Below are positions 56,439 through 64,000 of a stretch of 64,000 bases of DNA, piece after piece. The notes under the pieces are model-generated. The model was not told the origin of the DNA. It ran no database searches and saw only the letters and a list, made by a program, of their open reading frames with translations. Position numbers and translations under genes: made by a program. The DNA is taken from positions 62,001 to 126,000 of the forward strand of contig NZ_FOCP01000003.1 of the NCBI RefSeq assembly GCF_900110145.1. The letters run 5' to 3'. Position 1 is the first letter of the stretch, and each line of letters opens with the position of its first letter. The DNA comes from Nitrosomonas marina. Its GTDB lineage: Bacteria; Pseudomonadota; Gammaproteobacteria; Burkholderiales; Nitrosomonadaceae.

Positions 56439-57833
56439 TTATTGATTATCCAGTTGTTGGATTTGACGTGCCAACAATGTAACAGGATGTATTACCTCAA
56501 TCTCAGAACCGCTTTCACGCAACCGCGTTGCTATATGCATGGCACAACCCACATTAGAAGTAACCAGTATCTCAGCACCGCATTGCTTTACCGCGTTTAT
56601 TTTACCATCCAGCAACCTGCCGGCCAGTTCAGGTTGTCTGATAAAGTACGTACCCGCGGCCCCGCAACACTGATCATTATCCGTCAAAAAAACCAACTGT
56701 GCACCCGGAATTTTTTGTATGATTTGATATGGATAATCATGGTCTCCAAGTACATGGCGTAAGCTGCATGGATCGTGAACAGCCACTTTTTTTGTCAACG
56801 GCGCAATCGCAAGTTGATCCCATCCTTGAGTAGCTGCCAGAAATTTACTGATATCGCATATCTCCGAAAATTGAACACGTCCATCACCTTTCTTCCCCTC
56901 ACTGTTTGTTAGCGTGTCTGTATACTCACTGAGCTGCGCACCGCAACCTGAGACCACGCTGATGATTGCTATTGCATCAGACGACCCAAGGGCCTGCATA
57001 TTTTTAGCCCTAAGTTGTGCCGCTTTGTCAGCATCACCAGCATGCTGATGCAATGCGCCACAACAGGTTTGTGTTGATGGCACACGCACACTGTAACCGA
57101 ATCGGTTCAGTACATAAATGCTGGCATTTAATGTCGCAGCATCTGTTAAACGCGCGACACATCCCAGAAACAACTCCACTGTACCCCTTGATTCACCGAT
57201 TGCGGGATAAAAATCTCGCCATGTGCTTGAAACACTGACACTGGATTTATTCCCTGTAAAAGGAAAAACCACTGGCGGGAGTTGCGTCAATACAGTCTGC
57301 ATGCCGAACCGGTTTCGAGAAACATGCTGCAACACCCAGTGTATTGCAGACAATACGCCACATTTTTTAAATAAATAAAGCAACCAGCGCAAACGGTCAA
57401 ACCATTCCGGCCGCATAGCCAGAATACTCAACAAACGTAACAGCTGCAACTGGCCGGTCTTTGCAGAATTTTCCTCACCATGACTAGTTTCTGATTTTCG
57501 GATTATTCTACGTGCCTCATCTATTATTTGACCATAAGCCACGTGATTGGGACAGACTGCCTCGCACGTCCGGCAAGCCAGACATCTGTCGAGATGCAAT
57601 TTGAATTTTTCATTCATCGGAATACGGCCCTTTACAGCACCATTGATAATCGCAATACGCCCGCGTGGAGAATCGGCTTCGGATTCCAGTAAACGATAAG
57701 TCGGACAATGCGGTAAACACAGACCGCATGAGACGCAACGACTGGTCTGTTCAACCAGATTATTAATTATATTTTCTGAGGATGAAAGGTTAGCTTCGTC
57801 ATGCAAACAATCATCTGTATTACATTCGGTCAT
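56439..57833 (-). CDS. Glycolate oxidase iron-sulfur subunit type (GlcF-like)
   Basis: A 464-residue protein from the chosen start. Two 4Fe-4S ferredoxin motifs lie near the N-terminus (CVSCGLCLPHCPTY and CLACRTCEAVCPNHV), and two CCG-type cysteine-rich domains follow (TCCGALHQHAGD and QCCGAAGTYFIRQPE). This is the GlcF/heterodisulfide reductase-like layout that passes electrons from glycolate oxidation to quinone. The glcD/glcE subunits are not adjacent. A start at 57905 is also open; MTECNTDDCLHDEA was preferred because the longer N-terminus is unusual. Confidence 0.85.
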   Translation of the reverse strand: MTECNTDDCLHDEANLSSSENIINNLVEQTSRCVSCGLCLPHCPTYRLLESEADSPRGRIAIINGAVKGRIPMNEKFKLHLDRCLACRTCEAVCPNHVAYGQIIDEARRIIRKSETSHGEENSAKTGQLQLLRLLSILAMRPEWFDRLRWLLYLFKKCGVLSAIHWVLQHVSRNRFGMQTVLTQLPPVVFPFTGNKSSVSVSSTWRDFYPAIGESRGTVELFLGCVARLTDAATLNASIYVLNRFGYSVRVPSTQTCCGALHQHAGDADKAAQLRAKNMQALGSSDAIAIISVVSGCGAQLSEYTDTLTNSEGKKGDGRVQFSEICDISKFLAATQGWDQLAIAPLTKKVAVHDPCSLRHVLGDHDYPYQIIQKIPGAQLVFLTDNDQCCGAAGTYFIRQPELAGRLLDGKINAVKQCGAEILVTSNVGCAMHIATRLRESGSEIEVIHPVTLLARQIQQLDNQ

Positions 57834-58104
57834 AAATAATAAATACGAAACTATAAAATGATATAACAGCCTTGCTAAAGATGTGGCCAGCTGTCCAGGC
57901 TGCAAGCAATAGACAATACATACTATTACAGGCTACATGTCATAGATTATTGACAACGAATCGTCTCCATTTGACAATCACAACGATTACTGGATTTCAT
58001 TACCTGATCCGCACATTTACATCTGCAATTTTATCAACAGTTTTTGCAGTCACTTTATATCAGGACATCCGCTATAACCATAAGTTTTTTTCATCGATAT
58101 CGTT

Positions 58105-58575
58105 ATGTATGAATATACCGATCATTTAAGTGCTTTATTCATTTCAAGTGCCATCGTCATCTGTTGTGTAGTGTTGCATTACGAAGCCCTGCGGCTTTTA
58201 GGCCATGCTGTTGGCTTTCATGTTCATAAACGGATTGGTATGCTCATTGTCATGCTGGGTCTGCTCGCAGCACATGTCATTGAGATCATTCTGTTTGCCG
58301 TTGGCTATATGATCATGCACGTGCTTCTGGATTTAGGACATATAACTAATCTGGACAGTGGCAACTTACTGGATTACATCTATTATTCATCAGTCGTCTA
58401 TACCACAGTAGGCTTTGGTGATTTATTGCCGGTCGGTGCCGTGCGTATGTTGAGTGCCGCAGAAGGACTGGTTGGACTTGCTATGATTACCTGGTCTGCT
58501 TCATTTACTTTTCTTGCCATGAAACATTTCTGGCCCCACCCAATGGAAGAATCCCAAAAACCAACTAAGGACTAG
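58105..58575 (+). CDS. Two-helix potassium channel family protein
   Basis: A 156-residue membrane protein. Selectivity filter TTVGFGDLLP begins at residue 100, between a pore helix (LLDYIYYSSVVY) and a C-terminal helix (AAEGLVGLAMITWSASFTFL). One or two extra helices are N-terminal (FISSAIVICCVVLHYEAL; IGMLIVMLGLLAAHVIEI). There is no RCK domain. It is predicted to form a tetrameric K+ channel; regulation is unknown. Inner membrane. Confidence 0.85.
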   Translation: MYEYTDHLSALFISSAIVICCVVLHYEALRLLGHAVGFHVHKRIGMLIVMLGLLAAHVIEIILFAVGYMIMHVLLDLGHITNLDSGNLLDYIYYSSVVYTTVGFGDLLPVGAVRMLSAAEGLVGLAMITWSASFTFLAMKHFWPHPMEESQKPTKD

Positions 58576-58614
58576 CTTTTGAATTTCTCTCACATCAAAT
58601 ATAAGCTTCGCGAA

Positions 58615-59037
58615 TTAAATTCCACCCATATCAGCAAGAGTACTTGGCGCGGTTGAAGTACCAACCAAGGCGACAACAGTATCTCGGGTATCAATGTACT
58701 GATTACCACTACCACCTCCTGCTTGCTGCTGAACAACATAGGTTATGTCATTACCCGCAACAGATGCTCCTAACAGTTTAAATACAATAGTATCCCCCGT
58801 TTGCTTCCAGAAATTAGAATTCACGCCCCTTTGTGCTGAAATGGCCGTTGCAATATCAGTCTCTAAACTGCTAGATGTGGTGCCAGTTGAGTTAACATCG
58901 TTAGCTGTACTAAAATCACTTCCATTCGTTGCTACCAATGACGTTGGTATAATTTCCATGTCCAATATGTCTGTGCCCGCTGTATAGTCTGATATCGTAT
59001 CCAAAGATGTATTACTTGAATCAGCAGCTCCTATCAT
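58615..59037 (-). pseudogene. Detached C-terminal part of the DUF4214 surface protein (frameshifted)
   Basis: This frame continues the 980-codon gene after a +1 shift at a six-C run (59053-59058). Restoring one base makes the upstream GGVGADIMSGGGG join to ADTFMIGAADSSNTSLDTI. The 140-residue segment is Ser/Thr/Gly-rich and lacks its own ribosome site. It reads like the C-terminal secretion end of an RTX-type protein (ISDYTAGTDILDMEI, FKLLGASVAGNDITYVV). Likely part of one gene of about 1,115 codons, either broken or phase-variable, or a sequencing error. Confidence 0.75.
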
Positions 59038-61963
59038 AAACGTATCGGCACCACCCCCCTCCGCTCATGATGTCTGCACCAACACCACCTGTAATCGTAT
59101 CGACTCCGCTGCCGCCAACAATTGTGTCAGTTCCGCTTCCACCTGTTATGGAATGACCTGAATCAGATAACGTTATATTATTTGTAAAATTACCTAAAAT
59201 ATAGGTTTCAACTGAAGGAATAGCAGTGATTGATGCAACATCAGTCACTGTTAGCGTGTTTGAGCCTGTCGCCGTAGTTTTGCCAGCAATTGCATCATGC
59301 TGTGTATCGTTTATTGACGTGCTACCAGTTGCCGTAATAGTTGTAGCCGCAGCAACAGCTGAATCATTAGTCGCCATAGTTATATTGGCGAAAGTATCAC
59401 TTACAGCATATGAGTTAACGCCACTATTTCCAGCATCATCAATAGTTTTAGCTTGTGCTGCTGTTACGCTATCAGCAATGGTGATGTTCACCGATTCGTT
59501 CAGGCCCGCGCCCGCAGCTATGTTCGCGGCCACGTCGCTGACGCTGTAAACCACGCCGGTCGCAAATCCTGCTATCGTGGCTGCCTGCGCTATCGTCGCT
59601 GCCGTGCTCGCCGTGACCGCGCCTGCCGCGTTGGCAAGAACCGCATCACTCGATGCAGCAATCGCTGCTGCTGTATCGGTTATCGTCGCAACCGACTTGC
59701 TGCCGGAGTTGCCGGCGTTCTCGATCGTCGTCGCCTGCGCGATGGTGGCGTCATCGGTGATGGTGATGTTGACCGCTTCGTTCAGGCCCGCACCCGCGGC
59801 TATGTTCGCGGCCACGTCGCTGACGCTGTAAACCACGCCGGTCGCAAATCCTGCTATCGTGGTTGCCTGCGCTATCGTCGCTGCGGTACTCGCTGTGACC
59901 GTTCCTGCCAACTTTAATTGTGCATTTGATGACGCTACTAAATTCTCCGCTGTATCAGTGATATCATAAACGTTGACGCCACTGTTTGTTGCTGCTTCGA
60001 TAGTGGCTGCCTGTGATATTGTTATAGCATCAACAGCAGTAATATCTGTTGCTGAGTCAAGCACAGCTATTGGCGCACCTACAATTGCCAAAATTGAATC
60101 TTTAATACTATATATAACGTAACCGAGTAAAGCACTATAATCAATGACAGCTAGTTCTGAAACAGTTGAATCGCCGGTTAAAATAAGATTTCCAACGCCA
60201 TCAATTACCAATCCAGAAAAATTAGAAGCAGGGCCTCCTAATGTTTGTCCAGACGCCAAGACAATTTTTTTTGCTGATTCTAAAAAATCAACTGTTGCTC
60301 CAGCTTTAACGCCTCCCCGAGTGAACGAGGCAACCGAATTACCAGCAACACCACTCCAGGAAATTGTAATATTTCCGCTAGCCGTCCCACCGAATGTTAC
60401 AATTCCATTAGCCTCACTGACTAAAAATGTTCCGCTGGGAGTAGAATTACCTGAATTACCTGAATTACCGGAATTACCGGAATTAGGATTTTTGACTGCA
60501 TCAAATGTGCCGTTTCCATCTACATCCTTTACTACAGTTCTGGCTGTATCTACTGCACGTGTTAAATTCACACCAACTGTTTTGGCCAGGACACTCATGA
60601 GATCACCTGTTGATGCATTTGCTTCAATAGCTGTCTCTATATTTTCAGCGACTATTTGTAGTGCTGCTAAATTATTAAGAGTCAAGCCAGCATCAGTTTT
60701 GTTTGATAACACGTCCGCAATCGCTTTGTTTAAATTTGCGATAGCTTGAGAGACATCTGCTAATAACAGCTCTCCTTGTAGCCGTTGTGTATCATCAGCA
60801 TTTTTTTCTAAAATTGAGCCTTGTATAATTTGCGCTATATCATTGTTGGCAGTTAAATCAAACCAGCCATCTATTTTTGTATCTACTAAAGATGTAGCAA
60901 ATACCTTATAAACTAAATTAATGGCATCATCTTCATTAGTTGTAATTCCAACACCTTTCAGCAGAGCAGCAGATAAACCAACCAGGGTATTAATTTGACC
61001 TGCAGTTACTTGAACAAGTATTGCAATTTCTTGAGTGGCAGCATCGGTGTCGGAACGTATACTTTCCTTAATTGAGTCAAAATTCACTAAGTCAATATTT
61101 TCATTTAGTGACAGCGTTCTTAGCGCAATTGCGGAAGCCTGATTTACAGAAAGTGCATTATTATGGACAATTTCATATATCAGTGTTGTCAACGGTGAAA
61201 CCACTGACGATCCCGCAGGCGCGGACAGACCTCCTTCAAAAGATTTACCGGTTGAAATATCGATCCCTCCGGCAGCAATCAGATTACCAAATGCTTCAAT
61301 TCCAGCTAAAGAAAAATTACCAAAATTGTCTGTTATTGTGCTGATCTCATTTTCATTCAGCACACCATCGCCATTTAAATCTGCAAATATAGTTGCGCTT
61401 TTAATATACCCGTCAATTACCTTGCCAGAAACCTCAGAATCTAAAATACGCTTTATATCATCTACCGTATCGATTACGTTTGTAACACTAGCTGTGATTC
61501 CTTGAAGAACACTTAAGTCGGTAGCCGGTCCATTTTTCTCAATAGAATAATAACGCGCCGCTTCCACTTTATTATTAAATTGTAGCGCTGCAGCACCCCA
61601 ATCCGTATCCGACGATTCTTTCGAAGCAAGAAACATTGCGGCGTCATGGATTACATCCCCTCGACTGTAACCTTTTGTCAGCATTGTTTCTATTTCAGAT
61701 ACTGCCCATGCCTTATTTTCAGCACTTGCAAGAGATCCGACGATATTTTCTACAAACTGTGTTGCAAATTCATTATTCGTTAATGTGTCGGAATACCTAG
61801 ATTGCTTAAATGCATCAGTTTTAACTAATGCATTTACTAAATGCTTGGTGGAACCATTCGACTTTTCTATATAGTTCACAAAACTATTTAAATATTGAGC
61901 ACCCGGGGCTGCATCAAACGTAGCCTGGATGACTCTCAATATTTCTGATTTTAAAGTTTTCAT
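59021..61963 (-). CDS. Large DUF4214/RTX-like surface protein (C-terminus cut by frameshift)
   Basis: A 980-residue protein with DUF4214-like N-terminus (LRVIQATFDAAPGAQYLNS) and no signal peptide. A dockerin-like calcium site IFADLNGDGVLNENEIS lies near residue 194. A Gly-Asn-Ser low-complexity run is at about 493-506. Residues about 690-850 hold 94-residue repeats (GFATGVVYSVSDVAANIAAG each). The end has RTX-type Gly-Asp repeats (GGSGTDTIVGGSGVDTI). It is probably exported by a type I system not seen here. The reading frame breaks in GGGW at the C-terminus (see next entry). Likely a cell-surface adhesin or biofilm protein. Confidence 0.8.
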   Translation of the reverse strand: MKTLKSEILRVIQATFDAAPGAQYLNSFVNYIEKSNGSTKHLVNALVKTDAFKQSRYSDTLTNNEFATQFVENIVGSLASAENKAWAVSEIETMLTKGYSRGDVIHDAAMFLASKESSDTDWGAAALQFNNKVEAARYYSIEKNGPATDLSVLQGITASVTNVIDTVDDIKRILDSEVSGKVIDGYIKSATIFADLNGDGVLNENEISTITDNFGNFSLAGIEAFGNLIAAGGIDISTGKSFEGGLSAPAGSSVVSPLTTLIYEIVHNNALSVNQASAIALRTLSLNENIDLVNFDSIKESIRSDTDAATQEIAILVQVTAGQINTLVGLSAALLKGVGITTNEDDAINLVYKVFATSLVDTKIDGWFDLTANNDIAQIIQGSILEKNADDTQRLQGELLLADVSQAIANLNKAIADVLSNKTDAGLTLNNLAALQIVAENIETAIEANASTGDLMSVLAKTVGVNLTRAVDTARTVVKDVDGNGTFDAVKNPNSGNSGNSGNSGNSTPSGTFLVSEANGIVTFGGTASGNITISWSGVAGNSVASFTRGGVKAGATVDFLESAKKIVLASGQTLGGPASNFSGLVIDGVGNLILTGDSTVSELAVIDYSALLGYVIYSIKDSILAIVGAPIAVLDSATDITAVDAITISQAATIEAATNSGVNVYDITDTAENLVASSNAQLKLAGTVTASTAATIAQATTIAGFATGVVYSVSDVAANIAAGAGLNEAVNITITDDATIAQATTIENAGNSGSKSVATITDTAAAIAASSDAVLANAAGAVTASTAATIAQAATIAGFATGVVYSVSDVAANIAAGAGLNESVNITIADSVTAAQAKTIDDAGNSGVNSYAVSDTFANITMATNDSAVAAATTITATGSTSINDTQHDAIAGKTTATGSNTLTVTDVASITAIPSVETYILGNFTNNITLSDSGHSITGGSGTDTIVGGSGVDTITGGVGADIMSGGGWCRYVYDRSC
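59481..59903. repeat. Internal 282-bp repeat in the DUF4214 gene
   Basis: Two near-identical copies of about 140 bp (59481-59620 and 59762-59902), period 282 bp or 94 codons, encoding GFATGVVYSVSDVAANIAAG. The block is more GC-rich than the flanking parts of the gene. Such repeats allow copy-number change by recombination. It is in-frame, so length variation would keep the protein open. Confidence 0.8.
60444..60485. repeat. Nine-base tandem repeat in the DUF4214 gene
   Basis: Four to five tandem copies of GAATTACC[TG] giving a Gly-Asn-Ser run in the protein. Short in-frame tandem repeats of this type are prone to slippage and can alter a linker length. It sits between the N-terminal and repeat domains. 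Confidence 0.75.
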
Positions 61964-62124
61964 GGCATTTCTCTTGCAAAGACATACAGCTGTGTAATCG
62001 TTCTATGCCTTAATAGAATCTTTCTTACACAATAATATTTTCATTTTTAGCATTCTAAAGAAAAATTCAAACCACAGATTTCTTGAATTAAATTCAAATA
62101 ATTGTTCTGTTTAACTTATACGTC

Positions 62125-62346
62125 GTGGAATTACTGGATATCTGCAGTAGAAAAGAGCAATACATATCCTATCGCTTGGAAAAGAAATTAACCTTTATTG
62201 AAAAAATAATCTTAATTTTGAGATACTATTATTCTTCAAATAAGAGGCTAAACATCCTTTTATACAGAATAAATAAACTGGAAAACAGTTTGATGAAAGA
62301 CAGCAATAGCTATACAGCCGACTTTACAATTTTTTCGGATCATTGA
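62125..62346 (+). CDS. Possible small protein of unknown function
   Basis: A 73-residue frame starting at GTG, with a hydrophobic stretch (LTFIEKIILILRYYYSS) and basic residues around it (NKRLNILLYRINKLENSL). No ribosome site is evident. It ends 17 bases before a terminator hairpin, which is the only support. No family recognised. Could be chance in AT-rich DNA. Confidence 0.25.
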   Translation: MELLDICSRKEQYISYRLEKKLTFIEKIILILRYYYSSNKRLNILLYRINKLENSLMKDSNSYTADFTIFSDH

Positions 62347-62362
62347 CGCTTCCGCCAAATAA

Positions 62363-62391
62363 AAAAGCCAGCAAATGAATTGCCGGCTTTT
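62363..62391. terminator. Bidirectional terminator downstream of ftsZ
   Basis: AAAAGCC-A-GCAA, loop ATGAA, TTGC-C-GGCTTTT, with one mismatch. On the minus strand a TTTTTTATTT tail follows, which suits the ftsZ transcript 215 bases away; on the plus strand a TTTT tail follows the short frame. Confidence 0.7.
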
Positions 62392-62520
62392 CAATGGAGA
62401 GCATATTAGAAATCCTGTGTCGTTTGATTGCGAGATTTATGATTTCGTAATACGACACCAAAACTCTTCAAGTGTCAATAAGAAAAAATTTGTATCTGTA
62501 TACATGCGTCTCAATATTAT

Positions 62521-62578
62521 CGTTTCTGGAACAGTTAAATCGCGACTATATACTAAATATTGTGATGTTCCAGAAACG
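62521..62578. repeat. 13-bp inverted repeat just after ftsZ
   Basis: CGTTTCTGGAACA (62521-62533) and TGTTCCAGAAACG (62566-62578), perfect arms, 32-base spacer, lying 28 bases past the ftsZ stop. Function unknown: a 3'-end hairpin or a protein-binding site are possible. Confidence 0.6.
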
Positions 62579-62606
62579 CATAAGTTTTTTATGTTACAAG
62601 GTATGT

Positions 62607-63755
62607 TTAATCTGCCTGCCTTCTCAAGAAGGCCGGTATATCCATTGGATCAACACCTGATTGACGCATAGCGGCTACAGTTGCATCATTCCTTCTTCCA
62701 GTTCTTATCACAGCGGGATCATCCGAAGTCATGAACCCTTCCCGATCATCGGTACCCGTGCGGGAGTGAACGACTGACAATGGCTTTTTGCTCTGATTAT
62801 GAACATTACCCAAACCAGTCGCAACCATGGTAACACGCAGATCTTCATTCATGTTTTCATCAATGACAGTACCGATAATAATCGTTGCGTCTTCGGCTGT
62901 CAGTTCTTTAATAGTACCCATCACCTCGTGAACTTCTCGCATTTTTAATGATGAGTTCGCGGTAATGTTGACCAGCACACCGCGTGCCCCGGCGAGCGAA
63001 ATGTCCTCAAGCAGCGGACTTGCTACCGCCTGTTCAGCCGCGATGCGCGCGCGATCAACACCCGTTGAAAAAGCCGAGCCCATCATGGCCATACCCATTT
63101 CAGACATAACCGTTTTAACATCTGCAAAATCAACGTTTACCAGGCCGGGGCAGTTGATTACTTCAGCGATGCCTGCAACAGCGCCATATAAAACATCGTT
63201 AGCGGCTTTGAATGCATCCAGCATGCTGATATCGTTACCAAGAACCGCCATCAGCTTGTCATTCGGTATCACGATCAATGAATCGACATGCTGTGACAAT
63301 TCTTCCATACCCAACTGTGCCGCTTTCAAGCGTTTGCCTTCAAATGCAAACGGCTTGCTGACCACAGCAACTGTAAGAATACCCATTTCCTTGGCTACTT
63401 GCGCTACAACCGGCGCGGCACCAGTACCCGTACCACCGCCCATTCCCGCAGTCACAAACAACATGTCGGAACCCTGAATCATCTCAGCGATGCGGTCTCG
63501 ATCCTCCAATGCTGCCTCGCGTCCGATATCAGGATTGGCACCAGCGCCAAGGCCCCGGGTTATCCCTGATCCTAGCTGAAGAATAATATCTGCTTTAGTA
63601 TTCTTCAATGCCTGCGCGTCAGTATTCATGCTAATGAATTCCACGCCTTTCATTTCGTTCTGGATCATATGATCGACTGCATTACATCCACAGCCGCCTA
63701 CCCCAATTACCTTGATTATTGCTTCCTGTGTTTCGTTGTTCATAATTTCAAACAT
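62607..63755 (-). CDS. ftsZ: Cell division protein FtsZ
   Basis: A 382-residue tubulin-like GTPase forming the Z-ring. The GTP-binding signature GGGTGTGAAPV is at residues 106-116; IKVIGVGGCGCNAVDHMI is the N-terminal nucleotide loop, and the C-terminal tail MDIPAFLRRQAD is the conserved peptide that binds FtsA and ZipA. Strong ribosome site (aaaggaggg). It follows ftsA. Length is normal. Cytoplasmic. Confidence 0.98.
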   Translation of the reverse strand: MFEIMNNETQEAIIKVIGVGGCGCNAVDHMIQNEMKGVEFISMNTDAQALKNTKADIILQLGSGITRGLGAGANPDIGREAALEDRDRIAEMIQGSDMLFVTAGMGGGTGTGAAPVVAQVAKEMGILTVAVVSKPFAFEGKRLKAAQLGMEELSQHVDSLIVIPNDKLMAVLGNDISMLDAFKAANDVLYGAVAGIAEVINCPGLVNVDFADVKTVMSEMGMAMMGSAFSTGVDRARIAAEQAVASPLLEDISLAGARGVLVNITANSSLKMREVHEVMGTIKELTAEDATIIIGTVIDENMNEDLRVTMVATGLGNVHNQSKKPLSVVHSRTGTDDREGFMTSDDPAVIRTGRRNDATVAAMRQSGVDPMDIPAFLRRQAD

Positions 63756-63822
63756 AGCACCCCTCCTTTAGATCAGTATGACAAAAACCAATGAAAAAAC
63801 ATTAATATATAAAATTATTCAG

Positions 63823-64000
63823 CTAAAAATTTCTTTGAAACCAGCTTTTCATCCTGGAAAAAATCTGTTTTGCCGAACCACCTTGTAACCGCAAATGCTG
63901 ATGTAATCTGATGTGTTCAATACCCGTCATAATGAGCCCCACACCGGTCGAATACCTCGGCGTATGCACGACATCCTGCAAGTTCCCTTTATAATTAGGC
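63823..64000 (-). CDS. ftsA: Cell division protein FtsA, C-terminal end (cut by window)
   Basis: The frame runs off the right edge. Its last residues (PNYKGNLQDVVHTPRYSTGV then GLIMTG near the middle) match FtsA (SxxxGLxDVVxxPxYSTxVGL), and the C-terminal amphipathic helix (IFSRMKSWFQRNF) is the membrane-targeting sequence. FtsA tethers FtsZ to the membrane. It stops 67 bases before ftsZ. Confidence 0.93.
   Translation of the reverse strand, partial: PNYKGNLQDVVHTPRYSTGVGLIMTGIEHIRLHQHLRLQGGSAKQIFSRMKSWFQRNF

Larger units (their letters stand above)
61964..62606. other. AT-rich region between the surface-protein gene and ftsZ
   Basis: 643 bp. Holds the surface-protein promoter at its left edge, a low-confidence short frame (62125-62346), a terminator hairpin (62363-62391) and an inverted repeat (62521-62578). 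No recognised gene. Confidence 0.5.

Noticed and set aside
59481..59903. Repeats considered as a CRISPR array
   Set aside because: Copies are about 140 bp, in frame within a coding gene, without short spacers.
59453..59917. A 154-codon plus-strand frame rich in Cys and Arg over the repeat block
   Set aside because: It is the antisense shadow of the repeats in the DUF4214 gene; low-complexity composition follows from the GC-rich repeat.
62375..62671. Plus-strand 98-codon frame overlapping the end of ftsZ
   Set aside because: Overlaps ftsZ antisense and starts inside the terminator hairpin; no support.

Overview
The window looks like a chromosomal segment of a Nitrosomonas-like ammonia-oxidising betaproteobacterium. 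This is inferred from gene content and order, not from any database search. The supporting signs are trxA-rho, yqgE-ruvX-pyrR-pyrB-pyrC', ftsA-ftsZ, coq7, a PEP-CTERM surface protein with a sigma-54 promoter, a DUF4214/RTX-like surface protein, a split glycine dehydrogenase and a periplasmic alpha-carbonic anhydrase. Base composition is moderate and even. No prophage, CRISPR array or intact insertion sequence was seen.

Layout. 1-3.2 kb: the end of a serine acetyltransferase, an orphan ABC ATPase of the ferric-iron (FbpC) type, and a catalase. 3.5-8.1 kb: small accessory genes (a secreted spondin-domain protein, a coiled-coil protein, a DUF1328 membrane peptide), a DUF2254 membrane protein translationally coupled to a decayed MscS-type channel gene, and a small secreted protein. 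8.3-10.2 kb: an endonuclease/exonuclease/phosphatase-family enzyme and a PfkB-family kinase. 10.4-15.7 kb: a glycine-cleavage operon (gcvT-gcvH-gcvPA-tpx-gcvPB) behind a tandem glycine riboswitch, with a thiol peroxidase gene between the two P-protein subunits. 16-22.6 kb: a short-chain dehydrogenase and a class II aldolase, then a CapK-like adenylate-forming enzyme with a glycosyltransferase, and a DUF3025 protein coupled to an MFS exporter. 23.3-32.1 kb: envelope and secreted proteins (zinc-ribbon membrane protein, metzincin protease with a coupled partner, hemerythrin, alpha-carbonic anhydrase, EI24 and HbpS/GlcG proteins) plus zapD. 32.3-38.8 kb: a tight seven-gene minus-strand run made of a sugar/choline-phosphate-type nucleotidyltransferase, a HIT protein, a fatty acid desaturase, a phosphoglycerate-mutase-like enzyme, a hypoxanthine-DNA glycosylase and two membrane GTPases. 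38.9-46.7 kb: cysteine desulfurase, AlkA-type glycosylase, trxA, rho, three tRNA genes (Pro, Arg, His), an elaborate nested palindromic element, and aconitase. 46.8-58.6 kb: PEP-CTERM protein, CarS-like enzyme, an HxlR regulator pseudogene, crcB, oligopeptidase A, the pyrimidine cluster, coq7, a glycolate-oxidase-type Fe-S protein and a K+ channel. 58.6-64 kb: a large repeat-containing DUF4214 surface protein whose C-terminus is split by a one-base frameshift, then ftsZ and the end of ftsA.

Most notable observations. (1) A 266-bp element at 43506-43771 folds as an outer 33-bp stem enclosing two long hairpins, a three-way junction; many arm differences are G-U compatible on the plus strand. 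(2) A canonical -24/-12 promoter precedes the PEP-CTERM gene. (3) The desaturase/nucleotidyltransferase/HIT/GTPase run is coupled end to end and could be an undescribed lipid- or envelope-modification system. (4) Two genes (MscS-like and HxlR-like) are decaying, and one surface-protein gene is interrupted at a six-base homopolymer.
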